The notes below the pieces were generated by a model. It made no database searches. It was not told where the DNA came from and saw nothing but the letters and a program-made list of their open reading frames with translations. Shown piece by piece: positions 33,351 to 45,144 of a stretch of DNA of 64,000 nucleotides (position 1 is the stretch's first letter; every line of letters starts with the position of its first letter). This DNA is from Antrodiella citrinella. Taxonomy: Eukaryota > Basidiomycota > Agaricomycetes > Polyporales > Steccherinaceae. The stretch lies in assembly GCA_004802725.1 (NCBI GenBank), contig SGPM01000095.1, forward strand, positions 21,362 through 85,361, read 5' to 3'. The translations under genes and the position numbers were made by a program.

Positions 33351-35001
33351 ATGTCGTCTTCATCGTCAGAACTTGATCTCTCTCTCAACAAACAGAAAGT
33401 CCTTGACGAAGATGAATACACCGAAGCACTCTCTCACATCATTGCACGCGACTTCTTTCCTTCACTCGTCCACCTCGATGCAACGAACGAATACTTGGAC
33501 GCATGGCAGTCCAAAGACCCAGAATTGATCTATGCATCTGTTCGTCGGCTAGAACAGCTACAGACACCCGCAACTCGACGTGGCCGAGCCAGTTATCAAA
33601 CACCTTCGCAAACACCATACGCAGCCGGTCCTTCGGACACACCCCTACCTACAGCTTCGAGCTCTCGGGGACCGCCACCAGCTAAACGACCACGATATGA
33701 CACGGATATGAGCTTGGATGGGTTCCAAGCACGGTATACATCTGAAGACAACTCGAGTTTTACGCAAATCCTGGACGAGGAGAACAGGGTGAGGAGAGAA
33801 AGGTGGTCATGGGCTTGGGAGGCGCAGAAGAGAGTGGAGGAACAGAGAGGGAAGATGATAGAGCAGAGAGAGAAGCTGTTGATTGAGGCACCTGCGGGAG
33901 CTGGGGTCAGGGAGAAGTTCATGATTGAGGCACCTGTACCGAGGAACCTGATCACGCTGGGAAGTGAGGAGTTGGACGAGGACAGGGATGAGGAATTCGA
34001 AGTGGAGAGGTCGTTGGTCCTCAGGTCCATCCCGGCTGAAGAGAATGAAGGAGATGTGATGGCACCAAAGAAGGACAAACGTTCGGCGGGTGTGGATAGT
34101 TGGAAGTTCAAGGTATGCTACATTGTGCATTCCGACCACGTACCCCTTCTTACTCGTACTGTTCAGGCTCGCAATTCTCTCATGTTTCCACCAGATGCAG
34201 ATCAGTCGCCATATAGTGTGAAACCATCTGAAGCCACAACGGATCCGAAAGTAGTGCCCAAGGTCATCAAGTACCCTAACACCCGTCTCCCGGAACAAGA
34301 TGATACGCACCACAACCCGTCTCCCTCTGAGCCACCGAGTCCGACTCGAAGCCGCATTGATGCTGCCATTGCCGGAACGCCTTGTAGGTCCTTTGTTCTT
34401 CCATTGCAATGTATACAGCTGAACAACTACCCCAGATCGTCCGAAGTCTCCCAGCGGCGATAATTTCACCCTTGTCCCCGCAGTTCCGTCTCCTACGCCG
34501 TCTCAACTAGGGTCAGCAGCAGTCAAAGAGCTTATGACATGGGGTAGCTTGACAGCGACGCCTCGAATCCTTTCGCAATCCGATGATCCGGCGGGAACGT
34601 CAATGCCACCGCCCACGACACCTTTTCGGATATCGGAACCGTCGTCACGAGAACGACTGTCTCATAGGCTGTCTGTCAGTGCTGCAAAAAGTTTACGAGC
34701 CAAGGCAGTGTTGCTCGGCGGGCCTTCTGCGCGGACGCCGAGCAGTCTACGCAGCATCGCCACACCAGTCCGGAAAGGCTCGATGCCGCCGCCTTCGTGG
34801 ACGCCGAAGAGAGAAGCAGGTGGGCTGACACCTGCCGCGAGGCGACTGTTGGACAGAACAGCGATGGGTACTGCTGCGGCCAGGCGTGCGCAGGCTATGC
34901 GACAGACAGCGGGATGGCAGGGAGAAAGTTCGAGTGCTGCGGAAAGAGATCTTAACAGAGTAAGGTGGACACCGAGTCCCGTTACACGCAGAGATGGATG
35001 A
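33351..35001 (+). CDS. ESS2: Splicing factor ESS-2/DGCR14 homolog
   Basis: ESS-2 (DGCR14) is a nuclear protein found with C-complex spliceosomes. Exons 33351-34112, 34167-34383 and 34436-35001 give 514 residues. The diagnostic start is LNKQKVLDEDEYTEALSHII followed by ARDFFPSL. Further on: a long Arg/Glu helix (NRVRRERWSWAWEAQKRVEE), WKFKARNSLMFPPDA at the first junction, and VKELMTWGSLTATPRI, all in the order of the family. The C-terminus is Arg/Ser/Thr-rich. In-frame ATG 33258 would add 31 residues resembling a basic presequence; I prefer 33351 because it places the conserved block near the N-terminus. Confidence 0.88.
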
Positions 35002-35093
35002 TTCTTAAAGAGCAATATTATATCTTGTAGCAAGATGGAATGTAACAGTACTATACATATGACCCGATGCTGTACATCATTTCACGTCGTGTC

Positions 35094-36015
35094 CTACTGC
35101 GCAAGCTTCCTACGCTTAGGCTGAGGTTGATCTTCGTCTTCAACCTTCTTGTCATCGGGAGCTGTGGATGAGGAATCTTTCGACTTCGACGATGGTATCT
35201 CCTTGTTCGAAGGATCATCCTTCTTAGCTTCGGAAGATGCGGCTTTTGGTTTCTTCTTGACTAGTACACCTTTCAGAGATTTCTTGCTATCCTTTCTTGC
35301 GGTGACTGGTGCTTTGGGTGGTGTTGGGGCGGCGGCGGCGGCTGGTGCCACTTTCATTGGCGGAGGTTTTGCCGCGTTTTCACGAGCAGCAACGGCCCTA
35401 AACGACAACGTTCAGTACAACAAGCGCAAGCAAGACGACCTCGGTCCTACTCTTTGAAACCTTTGACCTCTTCTCCATCCTTCTGTTCACGCAGTCGCTC
35501 TTCTTCCCGTTGCTGTTCCAGCACAGAATCCAGGAAGAGAACTTCATCTTCTTCCAATGCACGGAACTGGTTGCCTAGTCCTCGTTGAGTCTCCACCTAA
35601 CACACTAGAACATTCGGGATACCTAGTTTATTGCGTGCCTCCCATTCTTCTTGTTTGGCTGCCTGAACCGCATGAGGTTCCTGTGATTCGATTCACGACC
35701 AGGGTGCTTACTTTGTTAGCGGCTAGTTTCTACAAACATGTGTGAGTAAGTAGCTTGTGTATGGTAGAGCTATAAACACGGACCTCCGCGAGACTCCGAC
35801 CATCGAACACATCCTCCACTGGCTGAGGCGGGGGCTCTTGACCAAGTCTACGGATGACGTGAGCTGAATGGCTGTGTGGGGAGAGGGGGCTCGGTGTACC
35901 TCGCGTAGGCTGCTTTCCACTGCTCGTCTCGCCGCGCATTTGCTGTCTCTATATCTGCTTGAGATACAAAGCGCGAGCCGACTGCGCCAGATGAGATAGA
36001 AGGAATATCGTCCAT
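35094..36015 (-). CDS. NIP30/FAM192A (PSME3IP1)-type nuclear protein
   Basis: Six exons, 36015-35900, 35847-35784, 35729-35712 (18 bp), 35662-35623, 35574-35451 and 35397-35094, give 221 residues in frame. The N-terminal NIP30 domain is clear: GSRFVSQADIETANARRDEQ, WKAAYARLGQEPPPQPVEDV, FDGRSLAEKLAANK, then EEWEARNKLGNQFRALEEDE and FLDSVLEQQREEERL. The rest is a Lys/Pro/Ala-rich disordered tail ending KRRKLAQ. Human FAM192A binds the PA28-gamma proteasome activator; that partner is not demonstrated in fungi. Notable are the six-codon exon and four introns of 48-54 nt. Confidence 0.9.
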
Positions 36016-36191
36016 TATAGACTGAGCTGAGTGGGACAAGGTGGGATCGGCGCTAGTGTTACTACTGCTAACGGAAGCCTCTTTTATTCCGAGCCATATA
36101 ATACTCTGTATCGGATTCCTCATCCCACTGCTGTCTCTCCTTTCCTTTGAACCTCCTCCTCTCCTTCCTCATCTGAGGTTCCGTCCTGTAA
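36016..36191. promoter_or_regulatory. Compact divergent promoter NIP30 / SRF1-like
   Basis: 176 bp between divergent start codons; both 5' UTRs must be short. No TATA box seen. Confidence 0.5.
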
Positions 36192-37775
36192 ATGTCCGCA
36201 AGGACATTCGCCCCAGATGCAGCAAATCCTCCCCGTTCATCCGCCTCAATCACCAGTTTCGCAAGGTCTCAGGCTCAGAGCCCCAGCGTACGTACCGGCG
36301 GCAGCGGGAGGGCTGCGCCACCCTCTGGGATAAGGACCGTCGTTACTGCTCCTCGTACGCACCCGATCTCTTCGATTCTTTCACCGTGTGTAGCGACTTA
36401 GATTCCCCTAGCGTGGGCGCGCGATGAACCGCCTTCTCCCTACGACCAGGAGCCACACATAGCTCGCTCCGGGGAGTTCTCTGAGACCCATACTCGACCC
36501 TCAGATGTTGTCTCGTACCAGTCCTCCGTCCCGGATGATCCAGGTGCCGGGCCTTCGCGCTGGTGGGCTTTCGCCAAGCACGGTTCATTCACTCCGCCCA
36601 ATCCCTTTGGCACATTGCCACCGCGTCAAGAAGGTAGTGCACCGCGGGCTGGCATACAACTGCGCGAACGGTCAAAGTCCATCGCGTGGCTCACGTCGCC
36701 GATTCACAGACGTTCCGAAGATGAATCCAGTCCGATACTCAAGGAGAAACAACCACAGTCCGAAGCTCTACCACCTATTATGACGCGGAGAACACCTGCT
36801 GAACGGCCCTTTCATCTTGACCTCCCTGCCCCAGACCCTGTGGTCACTACCCTCTCGCACAATAAGACGCCAGGGTGGGATTCGCCTTGGACGCCAAGGC
36901 CGCCTGCGGATATTGCTGCCCGGGTCACAGGAAACGGTTCTCAGCCTGCTGCGTCGCGTTTACGAGATTCGGACACGGAAGATGATGAGCCGGAGAAACT
37001 GGGTAGTGCTTGGGCTAGACGGAAAAAGCGATTCAGATCATTTATGCTGAACAACACTTACGTTCCGCTTGTAAGTTTCACCCCTTCATTTCGTCGTTTT
37101 GTCTGGATCTTGGTTGACTTTTGGATTTGCGCAGTTATTTCGTTTCATCAATATCACTTTTACTTCTGCTGCGCTTGGCATGGCTATCAAAATTCGAAAT
37201 GTGGAGAGGGTTCACGGCGCCATGGGAGCTGTTGGTTCATCCCCGTACGTGACCTACCAGCGGCTTGTCATTCCAAAGCTCACGTATTTACTAGAACTGT
37301 GGTGATCATTTTTGCACCTCTCACTATGGTTCACGTCATGGCCGCCGTATATGTACGTGTCTTATCGATGCCTGCGCATGTTCGTCCATTAATCAAGCCC
37401 ATCTTCGTCACTCAGATGGAATACTTTGGTCGACCTCTCGGTTTGTGGCGAACATCAGCTAAACTAGCACACACGTTGTTCGAGGTCGTGTTCATTTGTG
37501 CCTGGTCCGCCGCGCTCGCGTTATGCTTTGACAACTTCTTCACCTCCGTTATCCCATGTGCCTCCCTCTCCGCGACATCCTGGTACAACGAACTTCCACG
37601 ACCCCCGCCTATAGCCTCTCTCAGCACTGGTGACGGACGGGGCATCTGTCGTAGACAACTGGCTCTGATATGTCTTGTCGGAGTGGGTCTGATCATGTAC
37701 TGTTACAACCTTATTATCAGTCTGTTCAGGATCTTCGAGAAGGTAAAGTATCACCCCGTACACACCCTGGCATAA
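36192..37775 (+). CDS. SRF1-like membrane protein (regulator of phospholipase D)
   Basis: Yeast Srf1 is a membrane activator of phospholipase D Spo14. Proposed exons 36192-36354, 36412-37070, 37135-37244, 37295-37352 and 37416-37775 give 449 residues. The first 270 residues are polar and probably disordered, with PPWARDEPPSPYDQ and WWAFAKHG motifs. After FMLNNTYVPLLFRFIN come four hydrophobic helices (LFRFINITFTSAALGMAIK; TVVIIFAPLTMVHVMAAVY; the FEVVFICAWSAALALC region; LALICLVGVGLIMYCYNLII), with EYFGRPLGLWRTSAKL between the second and third. This order matches the Srf1 family. The first intron is placed by the PPWARDE frame and the last exon may have a further intron, so both ends are less sure. 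Confidence 0.8.
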
Positions 37776-38071
37776 TTTCGCTTTCCCCCATCTTATCTGT
37801 TCCTATAGTCCATTTGTGTCTTAAAACACGATTTATGGAGGACTTTCAGAGGACTTTCACTTTCTGTATCATTTTCTTCTGGTCTCCTAACGCGTCACAT
37901 ACACGTTTTGCCCCACACATCACAACTTATACTTTCTTCCGTCTTTCTTACACGCATTTAAATTGTACTTCATATCCAAGGTAGAATAGCGCATCTTCTT
38001 TTTTCGTTCTCATCTAGCACACCTAACATACTGTCCTCTGTACTGAACTGCACCTCTGCGACGCGACGCGA

Positions 38072-38085
38072 CCCCCCCCCCCCCC
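38072..38085 (+). repeat. C14 homopolymer
   Basis: An unbroken run of about 14 cytosines preceded by GCGACGCGACGCGA. The count may be imprecise in the assembly. Confidence 0.85.
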
Positions 38086-40437
38086 GCCTCCTGCGTAGAT
38101 CAGAATCCGAATTTGACACTTGTATAACGATCTTCCCGGTGGATCTCAGAGACGGCAGTCGGTGACCAAGGACTGCACTTGTCACAGCGCAGCATCTTGC
38201 AGCGCACGGACTGGATCTGTGTTCGCTAGACGTTGAAGCAAAGACACTAACTAGCAACGGAGAGGTCAGCTTCCGAAGCGCAACGGACCAAGGGCTGAAA
38301 TCGGGGGCCATTGAGCGGGCGATGTGACCCGCAGAGGACGATGAGCGGACGTGCCAGAGATTGACCCTTCCGCTTTCCTATCCATAGCCAAAAGTCTGAA
38401 CGCAGCCTAGGCACAGCAACGTCATTTGTGAAAGTTGGTGGCCCTTTCCTCGTGTCTTCCGGGTTGCCAAAACGCGTCGGGAGTCTCGCTTCTCAGAACA
38501 ATGACGAGGTATCCTCAGTAAAGCGGTGCACATAGTTGGCAGGGTAGATGCAGAAACAGATGCAGGTACCAGATGTAGCGAGGATCGGCTAGAGGGTACA
38601 GAGCTGTGGCGGATCCGTGGTCGTCGTGCAGTGGTCTTCTAGGCCCGCAAAGCGTATCTGTGAATAATCGGAGACGGGCGCGCAGTGGGACTCGGAAGGC
38701 CTGGGGGCACGACAGTCCCGAGACGTCCTTTGACATGTCGTCTGAGACGTCGTCCGTTGAGGAGAGGCTCCCAAGCGTACGAGCGTGCTGAGCGGTGGCG
38801 GTGTCGAGAGGACCCACAAGTTACAACGATCACGCAAGACATTACCCGACCTCGCTCGCAGCACAGACGCGGGCATGGTAATGTCCAGGCTTGATGGATC
38901 ATCGGGGATCCACGATCTCAGGAGCGTCAGCAACAGCAAATAGAGATGCAAACTTTGCAAAGCGAGTCACGTTCCAGCCCTGCTACATTGTATTAGTCTG
39001 TCCTCACCTGTAGCAGTTGGCCGCTCAGGAAAGTACCGGGGATCAAAGACCCTATGCTCAGTCAGCATCTGAACGCAGCGTCACGAGTAGTAGCTTTTAC
39101 CTTGACAATCGGAGGAATGCGTATACAACTATACGGCAGGAGTTACCCCAGGTTGAAGACATCCACGCATGATTCAATGTATGTGGGGTCAAGGAAGCTG
39201 ATGGACTTATAGTCAGATATCAGGATGAGAGCATTAATCATACCTGCCATGATGCTGTCTGCTCGACGATGCCACCAGCTGAGTGAGCGCCGTTGTCTAC
39301 GGATATCGAACCCTTGCATGCATGTCCATTCGACTCCAGCATTGCGCTGGACGCAGACACGATAACTGCGCCGGCGAAGAGACAGACAAAGCACAAGAGC
39401 TAAGGGTCCTCGGAAGGGAAGACTACGATCCTACTGCCAAGCGCAGGCAGCAGAGGAATGGTCGGAGGACGACTCGGAGTGTTTCCAAAGTCTGAAAAAT
39501 GTTTGTTGGCACTGGAGGAGAGGCTGGAGATCAATCCTCCGACTCGGCGCCTGACGTCTGTTCCGTGGTTCTTTGACAGTGGACGTCAAATTCCCGCCCT
39601 ACGCGGAGAATGAGTGAATGTAGCACTGTAGTCATGGCCTAAGTGTCGATGGCAAATGGTGACGAGGAGAAGATCTGCCAGCTGATGGTCAGAATCACTT
39701 TGACGACGCCATATCGCTGGAGGTTGGGCAGATTCAAGATTGAGAGGAGCCAATAAACATATGAAGGCCGAGCCAATCACGATGGGTGGCACCCTGCAGC
39801 ACAGGTTGCGCGCGTCACAATGAGAAGTCGCGATCCATGAGGCGGAGGACTGTCCAAGCTTGGGTTTCAATCCCCGAGGCCCGTGTGAGCTTGAGGGCAC
39901 ATTCAGATGGCGCGGCCCCAGCCCGATGCAAACCGAGGACCGAGGTCGAGCGTAGCGTAGGAGAAGGGTCTTGGAGGAGCCACGTCGGAGCGGAGGATCT
40001 GCGCCCGGAGGGAGTAGAACCAGGATACATACGTAGGAGTAGTCGAGTGCGAGGGAGGTTCGTCTGCGGTAGGCTAGTCTGACGGGCATCTCCAGGTGGT
40101 GAGTGGCGGGGGTTGTGATCAGTGTAGAAGAGTGTACAATGATGCAGGTTACAAGGAACATTGATGTGTTGCAGCAAGTACTCGTCCTCAGACGTGGCGG
40201 TGAGGAACGAGCGTCCTTTGTCGTGAAGCGGAGTAGTTAGGTTTGAGACATTACCTGGATATCACAGAGTACCAATCTTGCCCAGCCATGGCTTATGTTG
40301 ACGATGCCCGAGAACATAGGATGTTGTTCAGAGTATATGTCCTGGAGGAGATGATCTCAGGAGAGACGCCTGCCCCGTGGACCGGAGGCAGGGTCCCTTC
40401 ACATTCCGAGCTTGTCGGCTCTCACTCGCTCCCAGAC

Positions 40438-40443
40438 TATAAA
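40438..40443 (+). promoter_or_regulatory. TATA box of the F-box gene at 40481
   Basis: TATAAA in the context CAGACTATAAAGACC. It lies 43 bp before ATG 40481 but only 22 bp before the in-frame ATG 40460, which argues that transcription starts after 40460 and that 40481 is the real start. Confidence 0.55.
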
Positions 40444-40480
40444 GACCCTCGAACCATCCATGTCTCTTTCCCTACACAAC

Positions 40481-41911
40481 ATGTCTTCCCCACTCTCCCA
40501 ATGGCACGTCCTTCCAAACGAAATGAAGTTTGCCGTCATACACCAGCTCGACATCCAACATGTCCGAGCTTTCGCGACAGTGAGCAGAGATGCTTACTCC
40601 CTTTCTATTCCAACTATGTGGCGCGTAAGTACATATACCATGTCACTTTTCTCTAATTTGTATTGACTTGGCTTTGTTCCAGCACATACACCTCAAAAAT
40701 TGCGAGGCTCTGCTCTCCTATGTTCAGAACGTCCCCTCCACCTACCACCGCTTCATCCGCCAACTCACCATCTGCACTAAACCCGCAAGTACACTTCCGG
40801 ACCGCGCTGTCATTTCAGACGCACTCAGCGCTCTTCTCGCTCAATGCTCCCAGGTGGAGTGTTTGAACCTCAGTCTTGAGTCCACTCTCCACGAGTCTGT
40901 CGTCCCATCTTTTGGATGCCTCTCCTCCCTGAAGGCGCTGTCCATATCCCATTGTGGACATGAGCAGAATCAGCCCTTGTACGTTCCCTGTTTGTAATCT
41001 TCCGTCATAGCCTTGGACTCACATTTCATCTGATGTACAGGAGCGAACGTCTCGTCGTCTCTATGGCGGCAACAGTTCCAAACTTAGTCGAACTGTCTCT
41101 CACTTGCATCGCTCGCTCTGTAATCCACGCGCCGGAGCTTGTTGGTGCATACCCGTTTGTCCCCGTCGTTGTCGGCGATAGAAACATCCCGGATCACCCT
41201 CTCCTTGGCTCCGAGCTGTGTCTACCATCTCTCCTCCGTTTGCCCTCGCTCAAAACGCTGCGCGTTCGTGACACTCATCTCGGCGATCACCGCTGGTCCA
41301 CTACACCGGTTTGCTGCTCCCTGCAGGTCCTCGACCTGGGAAGCTGCTACCACGAGTCTCAGGATTTCAACCGTATTTGCACAGAGCGCATCGTGGGGAA
41401 CGTCGGCCACACTGTTGACGAATTCTCGCTGGCCACCGCGATCTCTGCGGAGTGCCTGGCTCCTCAAGCCGAGCTGACCCCCTTGAAGCGATTGCGCAAA
41501 ATTCACCTCACGCATTTGTTCCCCGTTGAGAACGTCGTGGACACATTATCTGCCCTCTCCGACTCTCCGGTCGAACAACTCTCTGTGAAATGCCATGAAG
41601 ACGACGTCGTCGACATGTGCAGCGCACTGGTGGATTTTCTCAACCTCCGGGTCGAGCGCGGTCAGATTGCCCTCTTCAAGCACCTCAGCGAAATCACTGT
41701 TGACACCGTTGCGGACATCGATGAGAAGGTAGAAGTCAAACCGGGGATGAACATCTCCGCAGTCCAGGCCGATGCAGTCAAGAACCTGCAGGCCTACTGC
41801 CGTGACTTGCATCTTGCGAGCGTTGGCGCTACGGGTCCAAAGTGCGCCTCGGACCCCTCTGCTACCCTGGACAAGTCGTCTTTTAAGTCGGCGACCGTCC
41901 TTACGCACTGA
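40481..41911 (+). CDS. F-box-like / leucine-rich-repeat protein
   Basis: Exons 40481-40624, 40683-40978 and 41041-41911 give 436 residues. The N-terminus has WHVLPNEMKFAVIHQLDIQHVRAFATVSRDAYSLSIPTMW in several segments, an F-box-like fold of the type common in Agaricomycetes. Then LRR-like strands (LSALLAQCSQVECLNLSLES, LSSLKALSISHC, LKTLRVRDTHL, LQVLDLGSCY) fill the protein. Probable SCF adaptor. The start was chosen from the TATA box at 40438; ATG 40460 would add seven residues. Not closely similar to the other three F-box proteins in the window. Confidence 0.82.
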
Positions 41912-42948
41912 GCTCAGCTTCTGCACGATGGAGGAAAGGAGAGATGGTCGGAGGTCATATTACGGGGTTTATCAGGAATGTGGTGGAGGCAATGTGGTTT
42001 CGGTGCTAAGCAGGATACCATCTCCCATCTTGTGATCGTTTCTCTTATCATTATTGGTGTGCGGTGCTTTGTATTTTGGTGTACTTTATCACGTTTGGGC
42101 TTGTACATTATGATATGTTTCTTGTGACTGATTGACCACTGTGGTCTGTCGGGAGCCGAGCCTTCACCGCTCCATCCGCGTTTGCAGTGACTCCTCTTCC
42201 TCATCGACATGCCACCGAAGTGCGCCCTAATACACCTAGTCGTGTACGGTATAATCATAATACTATGTGTTCTGGCGATATGAAGGCGCGCTCCGACGCG
42301 AGCCCCCGACAGGCTGCGAAAAAAGCGCTGAGGCGCGTTTGGGCGCTATTCTAGATCACGATTGAGTAGTTGACACTGACGACGACGGATGACAGCGATC
42401 TCAGCTCATACAACACCCACACGCTCATAGCTTGTGTACTGGTCGACAGATGGCCGTTCAACATGAAGCGTATGACTCTTTGTTACACAGACCAGCATGA
42501 CAGACGCTGTGCCATGAAGGCCAGGCTGACTCGACGCAACAGTATGTTTTCCATCTCCGCCTCCTGATACTGCTGTACTTAAGAACTCTGCATTTACCAT
42601 AGTAGGGAAGGCTGTAATACCAGAGCGCTGAGCATGGATACATTGTCGTTCCGCGACCATCTGTTTTGTCGTTCCGTCTGCGACTTTGCAGTACAAGGAC
42701 AGATACAGTGAGCCTCCCGTGACACCCGGAAGCGAGTCCGACTTCATGTCCGTGTAATGTCTCTGTCTCTCTAAGACACGAACAGTTATACTGCCTCTGT
42801 TACTCGGATTGACGGTGACTCGACTCTGCCTTCACGTCCAGTGGACACTTAGGATGTATAAAGGACAAGCGGACTATTCGTCTGCCAGTAACATCGACTC
42901 ATCCTCACTCACCCCTTTCGAGCCACTACTCCATTAGTCTCCTTGCGA
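41912..42948. other. Intergenic: F-box 3' UTR and promoter of adenylating enzyme 1
   Basis: 1.04 kb. No supported exon. A TATA box lies at 42857-42862. Confidence 0.5.
42857..42862 (+). promoter_or_regulatory. TATA box of adenylating enzyme 1
   Basis: TATAAA inside GGATGTATAAAGGAC, 92 bp before the start codon. The paralog at 56062 has a very similar element (GGATGTATATAAGGTA) 76 bp before its start. Confidence 0.6.
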
Positions 42949-44692
42949 ATGTCCACCTACATTGGGCTAACACATCTCTCCATCCTCGAACAGGCTGCCT
43001 CTACTTATCCCTCCCGACTCGCCTTCCGAGTACCGCAGCTCGCTGCCGGAAGCGATGTGGAGGTCGAGGAGTGGAGACCTATCACCTACTCACAGTTCAA
43101 CCTCGCAGTCAAGCTTTATGCGAAGTACTGGTCGCGTACCCTGACTGCCGACGGTATTCCTCCACAGTCCGTTGTGGGCATGTGGTATGTGACTTCTCAT
43201 TCTGAAACCTAATACCAATACTTACAACTCGTCGTATTAGGCTCAGCGGACTCTCATACGTCGATGCTCTCCACATCTACGGCATGGCCAGGGCAGGGTT
43301 CATCCCTCAGCTCTTCTCTCTACGGTTACCAAATCCAGAAGTGATCCTTGAACTTCTGTCCAAGGGGGATGCTCGTGCGCTCATTCACGACCCCTCCTTC
43401 GAGTCCATCCTTCGCGACGCGCCTGTCTCTGTGCACGTTGCCGTGGAAGTGAAAGACGATGACGTGGAAGATGTTCCTCTGCCGGAGTTGTCAGCACCAC
43501 AGAGCGCAGAAGATATTGTCATGATCTTCCACACCTCTGGATCGACGTCAGGATCCCCCAAGCTGGTTCGGTGCAGCTACAAGTGGCTGGACTGCATGAT
43601 CGCGAAGTTGGGTGTTACATGCCGACCAAGGAACCAGCACGTCCAGGATGTTTCTGTCTGGATGTACGTCTTCATATTTTCAGAGTACATTTCTATAAAC
43701 TAATGGATCCTCTTCTTTCTAGGGGTTCGATGTCCCACATCGGTCAAACGTGCATGCTGCTCGGTGCCCTCCAACACGGGTCATGTACTATCCAGCCCAC
43801 CAAGATCGCCTTCTCCTCTGAGGAGCTCATGGACATGGTCGCTCGCTGCCGCCTGAACCGTCTCAACCAGTTTGCCACTTTCCTTGCTTCCCACCTCCGT
43901 GCCTCTCGCCAGAACCCCAAGCTCCTGCGGACCCTCGCTGACTTCGATGAGGTGCTGTATTCTGGTCTGGCGCTGCCGCGCGAGGAGGAAGACTGGGCGT
44001 ACCAGAACGGTGTCCGGCTGAGGAACCTATTCGGAAGCACCGAGTGCGGTGCGATGATGCTGTCCGTTGGTGGATCCGGTGCCCACGCACGGGCACTGCG
44101 TCCAATCGAGGGCACATCATATGGTTTCTTCCCCGTCACCCCGTCCGACCCTGAGGTGCCGCACCAGAACGCCAACCAGCAGCTCCTCGAGATGGTCATC
44201 TTGTCTGCGTCGGGAGACTGCCCCGACCCGCACCTGCGTTCTGCAGTCGACGGGCACTTCCACACGGGCGATATGTTCGTCGAGGTCGCACCGGGGTCGT
44301 ACATGTCCCGAGGCCGCGACGACGACTGGATCAAGTCGGAGAACTCCTTGAGGTGTGACACGAAGGCGATCGAGGACAACGTCCGCGCGACGTGTGCAGA
44401 CTTCGTCGCTGAGTGCATCGTTGTCGGGAACGGACGACCGTCTCCGGCATTGTTCATTGAGCCGAAGGCGGGGTACGCGGACGAGGAGAAGCTGAAGAAG
44501 GACATCATCCGGCGGACGCGGCACTTCCACTCCCGACGATACCTCCACGAGCGTATCACCTCAACGAAGTTCGTCTTCGTTGTACCGACTGGTACCCTGC
44601 CCAGGACGGCGACGAAGGGGAATATTCGTCGACGGGCGGTGGAGGATATGTTCAAGGACATGTTGGACGGGATCTATGGGATGTCCTTCTGA
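42949..44692 (+). CDS. Stand-alone AMP-binding (adenylating) enzyme, copy 1
   Basis: Exons 42949-43184, 43241-43663 (423 bp) and 43723-44692 give 542 residues of the ANL superfamily (acyl-CoA synthetase / NRPS adenylation domain). Visible core motifs: IFHTSGSTSGSPKLV (A3, about 174-188), FGSTECGAMM (A5), FHTGDMFVEV (A7) and RGRDDDWIK (A8), and TATKGNIRR near the end with the catalytic-type Lys518 (A10). It lacks a carrier or reductase domain, so it makes an acyl-adenylate and perhaps an acyl-CoA. The acid is unknown. The closest relative in the window is 56062-57788, with the same exon plan. Confidence 0.87.
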
Positions 44693-45144
44693 CGGACCAG
44701 GCCGGACTTCCTCGCGTTCGTATAACTTATCTCTTTCTTGCTTGTATTGGACTGAGCTTCCTGTATGTGCTTTGCTGAATACCCCATCGTTTCTCGTTGT
44801 CGCTTTCTCATTGTAACCGCTGTATTCTTTGCTCTCGTGCTCTCGTCTCATTCTTGTAGTATGCTACCACTGTATCTTTCATATGCTGTCTCTGTACAAT
44901 CTGTTATCAATGGAGACAGTTTTCTACCATACAATTGTGTCTGCAACTTCACCAGTACCGTCGGTCCCGGGACCTGGACACACCCGCAAATATCATGGCG
45001 GTGGACCAACAAATGATCGAGAAGGTGAACGATCGAGGCACTAGGCAGAACCTAAACAGGAAGACCTTTTGCTTCCGAGTCCGAAAGTCGAGTCACAAAC
45101 TACGCGCGCCGCCCCGGTTATGTGAACCATACCAATCTCAATTT
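44693..45144. other. Intergenic between convergent genes
   Basis: 452 bp, T-rich in the first half, as expected of a 3' UTR. No exon seen. Confidence 0.5.

Larger units (their letters stand above)
37776..40480. other. Long region without a clear gene
   Basis: 2.7 kb. It contains a C14 homopolymer (about 38072-38085). On the minus strand an open frame at 39586-40161 (191 codons) and several short frames between 38515 and 39394 look partly protein-like (for example a GWNVTRFAKFASLFAV segment near 38940-38990). I could not join them into a gene with consistent phases. It may be a small-exon gene, a decayed gene, or noncoding. Confidence 0.4.

Noticed and set aside
39586..40161. A 191-codon minus-strand open frame with some hydrophobic segments
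   Set aside because: No family resemblance and no flanking exons with matching phase.
43744..44661. A 305-codon minus-strand frame opposite the adenylating enzyme
   Set aside because: Antisense shadow of a GC-rich conserved gene.
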